In this document: piece by piece, positions 1 through 4,299 of the stretch | How the letters are laid out: each line of letters starts with the position of its first letter | How positions within the stretch are numbered: position 1 is the first letter of the stretch | DNA from: an uncultured Verrucomicrobiales bacterium | GTDB taxonomy: Bacteria; Verrucomicrobiota; Verrucomicrobiia; Verrucomicrobiales; Akkermansiaceae | Direction of reading: 5' to 3' | DNA length: 5,435 nt | NCBI GenBank assembly: GCA_937916135.1 | Contig: CALFTQ010000118.1 | Location: 1-5,435 of the forward strand | Position numbers and translations under genes: made by a program | Notes under the pieces: generated by a model | Database searches by the model: none | What the model saw: only the letters and a program-made list of their open reading frames with translations | Told to the model about the DNA's origin: nothing

Positions 1-170
1 GTTAGCGGCGGAACCCTGGGTGTGGTACAAAGAATAACCAGAACCCCGAACGAAGTGAGCGGGTGGCAGAAAGCGCAGCTAAGATATTAAGCCATAGCTT
101 CTGCCACCCACTCCGCTACGCTCCGGGGTTCTGATCAATTTTTCGCTTTACCCAGGGTTCCGCTGCTGAC
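1..170. repeat. Large imperfect palindrome: two inverted copies of repeat modules C and D
   Basis: The outer arms 1-21 and 150-170 are inverted copies matching at 19 of 21 positions, ending in ACCCTGGGT. The inner arms also pair: 39-48 (cagaaccccg) with 124-133, and 61-71 (gggtggcagaa) with 99-109, the latter perfect over 11 bp and continued by AGC-type pairing with one bulged A. Between these, 49-60 and 110-123 pair only loosely. The centre lies near base 85. On the outer side, arm 150-170 is part of a complete hairpin (151-186: stem cccagggt/accctggg, inner stem gctgc/gcagc, loop tgac). The partner of arm 1-21 is cut off by the window edge. The simplest reading is two copies of one repeat lying tail to tail. 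Confidence 0.85.
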
Positions 171-221
171 GCAGCTCCACCCTGGGCTATTATTGTGGCG
201 CCCCGCCGGTAGTCGGGGCTC

Positions 222-246
222 AAAATTCCGCGGACGTTCCGTCCGC
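222..246 (-). terminator. Possible intrinsic terminator downstream of malQ
   Basis: On the minus strand, a perfect 6-bp stem GCGGAC/GTCCGC with loop GGAAC (230-246) is followed by GGAATTTT. It lies about 70 nt after the malQ stop codon. The T run is short and interrupted by GGAA, so this would be a weak terminator. It also forms part of module A of the composite repeat. In the second copy of the repeat this position has GGCGAGC direct repeats instead of a hairpin, so the stem is not a fixed part of the element. Confidence 0.35.
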
Positions 247-314
247 AGGCTGCTCGCTAAACTCGCATTTGATAAGTTTGCAGAGGTTGCCAATGTAGTT
301 TTCCGCGCCCCCGG

Positions 315-2036
315 TTAAGCTCGCCCCGCCTGCACGGAGAGGTCGCGCAGCCAGGAGCTCTGCTCCATGCCTGCGGCTTCCGCAGCGGTGAAGGGCATGC
401 GGGGGCGCCAGTTGGTGCCGCCCTCGGTGCCGGGGGTATTCAGCCGCACCGGAATATCGAAGAGCTCGGTCCACATAAGGGCGGCATAGGCCGAATTGCA
501 CTGCAAGAGGGCACGGATGAGGGCATCCTTGATTCCCTGGTGCCAGGAAACCATGCAATCGCGGTGGCTCATGCCGGCAAAATCAGCCAGCCAGCAGAGC
601 ACGCGGGCGCAGTCGCGCCCCTTCTGCTGGGCGGCATAGCGCTCAGCCAGCGAAACAGCGGGGTCACTCAGCGCCCCGTAGGCCTCCTGCACGGCGTCGT
701 TCCAATCATCCCAATCGTTACAGAGCGGCGGGAAATCGTGCGTGGCGTAGGTGGCGAACGAGCACGGGTTATAGGCATCGCCGCGCACAATCTGCTGCTG
801 CGGCGTAATCTCCCAATGAGGAATCTTGAACCCCGCAATGCGCAGGTAGGATAAATCCGGCCGCACGTATTCCGGCACGCAGCCCAGGTCCTCGCCCACC
901 ACGCGCACCCCCGGAGCGGCCTTCAGCAGCTGGCGGAGCAGGAAATCGCCCTGCTCCAGGTTAGCCCGGCGGTTCTGCGCCGTATCATCCCCGCGTGGGC
1001 GGAATCCCGGGCGGCGACCACCACAACGAGCAGCCGCTTCATCTGCCGAAAGCGGCAGGAACTCCGGATTGCGGTCCGGCATCCACGGGAAGGCATAGAT
1101 GCGGTAAAAGCCCAGCACGTGGTCGATGCGGTACATGGAAAATAGCTCTGCCAGCTTGCGGATGCGGCGGCTCCACCAGGCAAAGCCATCGTGCTCCATC
1201 ACATCCCAGCGGTAGAGGGGGATACCCCAGTTCTGCCCCCATTTCGCCGTGAAGGGGTCCTCCGCAAAGTTGCCCTCAGCCGGGGCGCCGCCGCTCCAAT
1301 CCATATCAAAGAGGTAACGCTCGAAAAACACATCGGCACTGGCCACCGAAACCCCAATCGGCACATCCCCCATGAGCAGCACCCCTTTTTCATCTGCAAG
1401 CCCGCGCACACGCGCCCATTCCCGCGCGCACAGCCACTGGAGCCACTGCTGGTGGCGCTTCTGCCCACGCGATTCGGGGCACTCATGCACAATGCGGCGG
1501 ATGACATCCGTATTCTGCTCCGGCCAGAGCCACCAGGCAATGGTACCGAATCCGAAACTGGCCACGAGGAAGGTGGTAAAATCATCCAGCCAGGCGCCCT
1601 GCCCCTGCACCCAGGATTCGAACTCCGCGCGGAGCTGGGCAAACTCATCCCCATGCTCAAAGTTCTTCCAGGCCTCGCGGAACCAGTATCGCTTATACGT
1701 GCGCACACGCGCGTAGTCCACCAGATCGCGGCCACCGGGCTGCTGCAGGGGCGGCAGCTCATCCGGGTATGGCGGCAGCTCCGCAGGCATGCCGGGTATG
1801 CGCTCCAGAGAAAGATAAAGCGGCTCCAGCGCCACGGAACTGATGGCCGAATAGGGAGACGGGGCATCATCCTCCCCCAGGGCATTCACCGGCAGCAATT
1901 GCAGAAAGCCCACCCCATGCGCCGCGGCCCAGTCAATCCACTCCTCCAGCGCCGTCAAATCTCCGATTCCGGCATCACCCTCGCGCCGCAGAGAAAACAG
2001 CGGCATCAACACGCCCGTTTTGCGTTCCTTCGCCAT
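315..2036 (-). CDS. malQ: 4-alpha-glucanotransferase (amylomaltase, GH77), DPE2-like branch
   Basis: This 573-residue cytoplasmic enzyme transfers alpha-1,4-glucan segments between maltodextrins or glycogen-derived chains, releasing glucose. It belongs to glycoside hydrolase family 77. The N-terminus (GVLMPLFSLRREGDAGIGDL, residues 8-27) is the usual opening of the catalytic barrel. The expected catalytic residues are present: nucleophile D305 in RIDHVLGF, acid/base E382 in VVGEDLG, and third acid D434 in ATHDF. The C-terminal substrate-site segment RLNTPGTEGGTNWRPR (531-546) is intact. The stretch KWGQNWGIPLYRW followed by FAWWSRR and RIDHVLGF resembles plant DPE2-type enzymes rather than the Thermus type, but no N-terminal starch-binding domains are present. 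Length fits a full-length bacterial MalQ with no frameshift. The ATG at 2036 is preceded only by a weak GAAGAG. It is divergent from the dksA-like gene. No other glycogen or maltose genes are visible nearby. Confidence 0.95.
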   Translation of the reverse strand: MAKERKTGVLMPLFSLRREGDAGIGDLTALEEWIDWAAAHGVGFLQLLPVNALGEDDAPSPYSAISSVALEPLYLSLERIPGMPAELPPYPDELPPLQQPGGRDLVDYARVRTYKRYWFREAWKNFEHGDEFAQLRAEFESWVQGQGAWLDDFTTFLVASFGFGTIAWWLWPEQNTDVIRRIVHECPESRGQKRHQQWLQWLCAREWARVRGLADEKGVLLMGDVPIGVSVASADVFFERYLFDMDWSGGAPAEGNFAEDPFTAKWGQNWGIPLYRWDVMEHDGFAWWSRRIRKLAELFSMYRIDHVLGFYRIYAFPWMPDRNPEFLPLSADEAAARCGGRRPGFRPRGDDTAQNRRANLEQGDFLLRQLLKAAPGVRVVGEDLGCVPEYVRPDLSYLRIAGFKIPHWEITPQQQIVRGDAYNPCSFATYATHDFPPLCNDWDDWNDAVQEAYGALSDPAVSLAERYAAQQKGRDCARVLCWLADFAGMSHRDCMVSWHQGIKDALIRALLQCNSAYAALMWTELFDIPVRLNTPGTEGGTNWRPRMPFTAAEAAGMEQSSWLRDLSVQAGRA

Positions 2037-2044
2037 AGCTCTTC

Positions 2045-2073
2045 ATCATAGCACAGTCTGCACGCTCCCGCAA
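2045..2073 (-). promoter_or_regulatory. Possible malQ promoter, placed for a leaderless transcript
   Basis: On the minus strand a TTGCGG box (2068-2073) is separated by 17 nt from TATGAT (2045-2050), a 5 of 6 match to the -10 consensus; the -35 matches only at TTG. The -10 ends 8 nt before the malQ ATG, so initiation would fall at or a base or two upstream of the start codon, giving a leaderless mRNA. This fits the absence of a strong ribosome binding site. A promoter further upstream cannot be excluded. Confidence 0.4.
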
Positions 2074-2139
2074 CGAGAAAGCAGAGCATGCACCCTAATT
2101 TTCTACCGGTTCGCGGAATAGTGCGACATTCTACGACAA

Positions 2140-2169
2140 GACAGCAGAATTTACTTGAATTTTGCTGTC
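2140..2169. promoter_or_regulatory. 30-bp dyad symmetry in the malQ / dksA-like divergent region (operator candidate)
   Basis: Two 12-nt arms, GACAGCAGAATT (2140-2151) and AATTTTGCTGTC (2158-2169), pair along their full length with a single G.T pair around the 6-nt loop TACTTG (2152-2157). The dyad lies about 104 bp upstream of the malQ ATG and 77 bp upstream of the dksA-like ATG. The symmetry could be a binding site for a dimeric regulator or an RNA hairpin in the leader of either gene. No T run follows on either strand that would suggest a good terminator. I do not recognise it as a known operator, and it does not resemble the Zur boxes I know. I found no convincing -35/-10 pair for the dksA-like gene in this region. 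Confidence 0.5.
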
Positions 2170-2245
2170 ACTTATGGTAGTAGCAGAAAATCATACCTGC
2201 TGCAATCAGACAGAAGAACAGATTCACGCACTTACGTTAAAAGAT

Positions 2246-2902
2246 ATGGCCACGACGAAGAACACGACCAGCACCAAGACGACAGAGAAGAAAGCACCCG
2301 CCAAAAAAGCTACAGCCAGGAAAGAAACCGCAGACCCCACCGCCAAGGCTCCGGTGCGGGAAACGCTCACGGCCGAAGAAAAAGCCCGCGTGAAGAAGCT
2401 GAAGGAGACCCTGGCGCTGCTGAAGGCCGACCCGGAGTGGCCCAAGTTCCTGCAGGAGCAGAAGCAGGCCCTGCTCAACCTGCGCGATGAAATGCTGCCC
2501 AACATGCAGAACGTGACCCGCGACCACCTGCGCAGCGGTGCTTCCAATGTTTCCTCATCTTCCGGCCAGCACATCGGCGATGCCGGCAGCGAGGCCGAAG
2601 TGCGCGACCTCACCATCCGCCTGCTGGACAAGGACCGCGAACAGCTCTTCGAAATCGACGCTGCCCTGGAGCGCATCCGCCGCGGCACCTACGGCATCTG
2701 CGAAATCTCGCTCGACCCCATCCCCAAGAAGCGCCTGCAAGTGCGCCCGTTCTGCCGCCTCACCGTGAAATGCCAGGAGGAATACGAGAAAAAATACGGC
2801 TCCTATGCCAACTATAAGGCCAAAAAACAGGACCATGTCGGGTATGCTGACCTACAAAATGACATGGAAAATGCGATTTCTCTTGACGATAGCGAAGAAT
2901 AG
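2246..2902 (+). CDS. DksA/TraR-family RNA polymerase-binding regulator with altered zinc finger
   Basis: The predicted product of 218 residues is a cytoplasmic DksA/TraR-type protein; relatives enter the RNA polymerase secondary channel and, with ppGpp, adjust transcription of ribosomal and other promoters. Residues 1-40 form a Lys/Ala/Thr-rich basic tail. Residues 41-147 are helical, including EVRDLTIRLLDKDREQLFEID, which matches the family's second coiled-coil helix, then GTYGICE (148-153). The zinc finger is degenerate: canonical CxxC...CxxC reads C152-E-I-S155 and T173-V-K-C176, with an extra C170 three residues before T173. At the coiled-coil tip, D112 could be the first of the two key aspartates, while the second appears to be Ser. 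The ATG at 2246 is chosen because in-frame earlier starts (TTG 2162, ATG 2174) would add unconserved-looking sequence containing the dyad. No Shine-Dalgarno sequence is seen. The downstream rpmG promoter overlaps its stop. Confidence 0.87.
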   Translation: MATTKNTTSTKTTEKKAPAKKATARKETADPTAKAPVRETLTAEEKARVKKLKETLALLKADPEWPKFLQEQKQALLNLRDEMLPNMQNVTRDHLRSGASNVSSSSGQHIGDAGSEAEVRDLTIRLLDKDREQLFEIDAALERIRRGTYGICEISLDPIPKKRLQVRPFCRLTVKCQEEYEKKYGSYANYKAKKQDHVGYADLQNDMENAISLDDSEE

Positions 2903-2910
2903 CGTATAAT
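2883..2910 (+). promoter_or_regulatory. Near-consensus sigma-70 promoter for rpmG-rpsR with GC-rich discriminator
   Basis: TTGACG (2883-2888, 5 of 6 to consensus), a 16-nt spacer and a perfect TATAAT (2905-2910) precede the rpmG ATG by about 30 nt. The -35 lies inside the last codons of the dksA-like gene and the spacer contains its stop. Transcription should begin near 2917, leaving a leader of about 23 nt. The bases right after the -10 (GTGCGCCC, 2911-2918) are GC-rich, a feature of promoters repressed during the stringent response in Escherichia coli. The promoter is visible in the sequence; its control by ppGpp is inference. Confidence 0.8.
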
Positions 2911-2939
2911 GTGCGCCCGCAAGTCAACAATTCGCAATT

Positions 2940-3113
2940 ATGCCTAGAGATATTATCATTCTGGAATGCACGGAGGCCAAGGCCGAGGGTAAGACCCCTT
3001 CCCGTTACGTGACCACCCGCAACAAGAAGAGCCAGCGCACGCCCGGCCGTCTGGAGAAGGTTAAGTTCAACCCCTACCTGAAGCGCCGCACTCTGCACCG
3101 CGAGATGCGCTAA
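2940..3113 (+). CDS. rpmG: Large-subunit ribosomal protein L33 (bL33), zinc-free form
   Basis: This 57-residue protein of the 50S subunit is recognised by the order of family features: an N-terminal strand MPRDIIILECTEA, then the YVTTRNKKSQRTPGRLEKVKF core (residues 23-43; compare FYTTTKNKR...KLELKKF in Escherichia coli L33), then the basic NPYLKRRTLHREMR end. Length is normal for the family. It has only one cysteine (C10), so it is the C-minus type without the two CxxC zinc-binding pairs of zinc-containing L33. The ATG lies 37 nt after the dksA-like stop and 30 nt after a consensus -10. There is no Shine-Dalgarno sequence; the leader just before the start is A/T-rich. rpsR follows after 25 nt, presumably on the same transcript. 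Confidence 0.96.
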   Translation: MPRDIIILECTEAKAEGKTPSRYVTTRNKKSQRTPGRLEKVKFNPYLKRRTLHREMR

Positions 3114-3138
3114 ACCTCCTAAGCACTCTTATACGATT

Positions 3139-3384
3139 ATGATGACCGAATTCAAGAGCGTCGAACGCCGTATCCGTTTCCGCACCTGCAACAAGACCAT
3201 GCCCCGCCGCCGCATCGATATCCCCGCCGGCGCCGTGGACATGTGCAACCCGGAATTCCTTTCCAAGTTCACTTCTGAGACCGGCAAGATTCTTCCCCGC
3301 CGCGTGACTGGCGTGTCTGCCAAGATGCACCGCAAGATTACGCGCGAAATCCGCCGCGCTCGCGCCGTGAACCTGCTCCCCTGA
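3139..3384 (+). CDS. rpsR: Small-subunit ribosomal protein S18 (bS18), zinc-free form
   Basis: The 81-residue product belongs to the 30S platform, where S18 pairs with S6. The C-terminal half is diagnostic: VDMCNPEFLSKFTSETGKIL (33-52) aligns without gaps to the IDYKD...ITESGKIV segment of Escherichia coli S18, followed by RRVTGVSAKMHRKI and the RRARAVNLLP terminus. The N-terminal part (1-32) is basic and less typical. Cysteines are only C17 and C36, so the CPFC-type zinc site of C-plus S18 proteins is absent. Two adjacent ATGs (3139 and 3142) could start translation; neither has a Shine-Dalgarno sequence. The gene sits 25 nt after rpmG and shares its promoter. In many bacteria rpsR lies with rpsF and rplI; here it is paired with rpmG, an arrangement known from zinc-response operons in Actinobacteria. 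Confidence 0.96.
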   Translation: MMTEFKSVERRIRFRTCNKTMPRRRIDIPAGAVDMCNPEFLSKFTSETGKILPRRVTGVSAKMHRKITREIRRARAVNLLP

Positions 3385-3419
3385 TGAAGGAGGAGTTCTC
3401 GACGGCAGATTGTCGTTGA
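3384..3419 (+). other. Possible 11-codon leader ORF overlapping the rpsR stop
   Basis: An ATG overlaps the rpsR stop codon (TGATG, 3382-3386), a spacing often seen in translational coupling. The reading frame encodes MKEEFSTADCR and ends at TGA 3417-3419, directly before a strong hairpin. It could be a leader peptide controlling readthrough into folE2, or a chance ORF. The purine-rich AAGGAGGAG at 3387-3395 lies inside it and has no start codon at normal distance. No codon-usage test is possible at this length. Confidence 0.2.
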
Positions 3420-3420
3420 T

Positions 3421-3469
3421 TACGATAAGGGGGCTTGTGTGCTTCGGCCTGCAAGCCCTCTCGTATTTT
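3421..3469 (+). terminator. Hairpin with T run between rpsR and folE2: terminator or attenuator
   Basis: AGGGGGCTTG (3428-3437) pairs with CAAGCCCTCT (3452-3461) over 10 bp with one G.T pair. The loop contains GCTTCGGC, which can form a UUCG tetraloop. Outer bases TACG (3421-3424) and CGTA (3462-3465) can extend the stem past a 3-nt bulge. TTTT (3466-3469) follows. This has the form of an intrinsic terminator, ending rpmG-rpsR transcription about 85 nt after the rpsR stop. As it also lies about 33 nt before the folE2 ATG, it could be an attenuator in the folE2 leader. The rest of 3385-3502 shows no recognised riboswitch or Zur box. Confidence 0.6.
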
Positions 3470-3502
3470 ACAAAACTTTCCACCCTGCTCCGCCAGCCCG
3501 CC

Positions 3503-4291
3503 ATGCAAGACCTGAAGGACACCCAGAACGAACTGGATACACGCCAGATTTCCATAGATCGCGTGGGGGTGCGAGGTGTGCGCTTCCCCATCATTGTGAG
3601 CGACAAGGAGCAGCGGACCCAATCCACCGTGGCCACCGTGGCACTCATGGTGGACCTGCCCGAAAAATACAAGGGCACCCACATGAGCCGCTTTGTGGAG
3701 GCGCTGCATGAGCACAAACGCTACCTGGACGTGCGCACCGCCGTGCGCCTGCCAAACCGCCTGCTCACCAAGCTGCACGCACAGCGCGCCCGCGTGGAAG
3801 TGGAGTTCCCCTTCTTTCGTCTCAAAAAGGCCCCTGTTTCCGGCATGGAGGGCATGATGGACTATGAAGTGCGCTTTGAAATTGATGCCGAGGTAGGCAA
3901 GCCGGGCCAGTTCACGCTGACCATCAAGGTACCGGTGACCACGCTCTGCCCCTGCTCCAAGGCCATGAGCGAGCACGGCGCCCACAACCAGCGGGGCATC
4001 GTGACCTACTCCGTGCGCTTCTCCGGCAAGGCCGTGTGGATCGAAGACCTCATCGACCTCATTGAGAGCTGCGCCAGCTGCCAGCTGTACAGCATCCTGA
4101 AACGCCCGGATGAAAAATACGTGACCGACAAGGCCTACGAAAACCCTGTATTCGTAGAAGACCTGGTGCGCAACGTGGCCGTGGCCACGGAGCATTACAA
4201 CGCTTTCAGCTGGTACCGCGTGGAGGCCGAAAACTTTGAATCCATCCACAACCACAGCGCCTACGCCATGGTAGAGCGCAACCTGGGTTGA
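3503..4291 (+). CDS. folE2: GTP cyclohydrolase I, type IB (FolE2)
   Basis: This 262-residue cytoplasmic enzyme converts GTP to 7,8-dihydroneopterin triphosphate, the entry step to folate and, in many bacteria, queuosine. It is the type IB enzyme of the tunnelling-fold superfamily, unrelated in detail to FolE. Family signatures are complete: DTRQISIDRVGVRGVRFPI near the N-terminus, LCPCSKAMSEHGAHNQRG (148-165) with the catalytic-type Cys149 and His161, and ENFESIHNHSAYA (243-255) with the active-site Glu246 and His249. Length fits the family. The ATG at 3503 is chosen because homologues begin shortly before the DTR..PID motif; the frame is open back to a TTG at 3410, but that extra sequence contains the terminator-like hairpin. 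No Shine-Dalgarno sequence is visible. In other bacteria FolE2 works with metals other than zinc and is often Zur-induced. The lipoprotein gene starts 8 nt after its stop. Confidence 0.96.
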   Translation: MQDLKDTQNELDTRQISIDRVGVRGVRFPIIVSDKEQRTQSTVATVALMVDLPEKYKGTHMSRFVEALHEHKRYLDVRTAVRLPNRLLTKLHAQRARVEVEFPFFRLKKAPVSGMEGMMDYEVRFEIDAEVGKPGQFTLTIKVPVTTLCPCSKAMSEHGAHNQRGIVTYSVRFSGKAVWIEDLIDLIESCASCQLYSILKRPDEKYVTDKAYENPVFVEDLVRNVAVATEHYNAFSWYRVEAENFESIHNHSAYAMVERNLG

Positions 4292-4299
4292 CCAATTCC

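Larger units (their letters stand above)
1..275 (-). repeat. Composite hairpin-rich intergenic repeat, downstream of malQ (truncated by window start)
   Basis: No gene is supported in 1-314. Read on the minus strand, this stretch is a series of modules: A, a GCGAGC segment ending in GCGGAATTT (about 275-222); B, a hairpin with stem gccccg/cggggc (200-205 and 214-219); C, a double-stem hairpin (151-186); D, a GAACCCC...GGGTGGCAGAAG segment (about 134-95). Modules D and C then recur in inverted orientation down to base 1. The same order of modules appears on the plus strand at the other end of the window (5273-5435). Matching blocks include GCGGAATTTTGAGCCC against GCGGAATTTATAGCCC (14 of 16). 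The element begins about 40 nt after the malQ stop, in malQ sense orientation. I remember similar AGCCCAGGGT...ACCCTGGGT repeats from Verrucomicrobiota and Planctomycetota genomes but cannot confirm it here. Short ORFs in it are not credible. Confidence 0.75.

Noticed and set aside
220..558. 112-codon minus-strand frame overlapping the malQ 3' end and module A of the repeat
   Set aside because: It lies in another frame of malQ and then continues into hairpin-rich repeat. No domain, signal peptide or plausible start was seen.
1191..2051. 286-codon open frame on the plus strand opposite malQ
   Set aside because: It is the antisense shadow of a GC-rich gene with complete GH77 motifs. Its translation has no recognisable domain and is rich in Arg, His and Pro, as expected of a shadow.
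2162..2245. Upstream extension of the dksA-like gene from TTG 2162 or ATG 2174
   Set aside because: The added residues do not resemble the family and the TTG falls within the 30-bp dyad. The ATG at 2246 begins the basic tail typical of such proteins.
2883..2940. Zur operator at the rpmG promoter
   Set aside because: No palindrome of the known Zur-box types was seen around the -35, -10 or start site.
3410..3502. Upstream extension of folE2 from TTG 3410
   Set aside because: It would translate through the strong hairpin and add 31 residues not expected in FolE2. The family usually begins near the ATG at 3503.
3385..3502. Riboswitch (for example tetrahydrofolate or preQ1 type) ahead of folE2
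   Set aside because: A strong single hairpin is present, but I could not match conserved riboswitch core sequences. It looks more like a terminator or attenuator.
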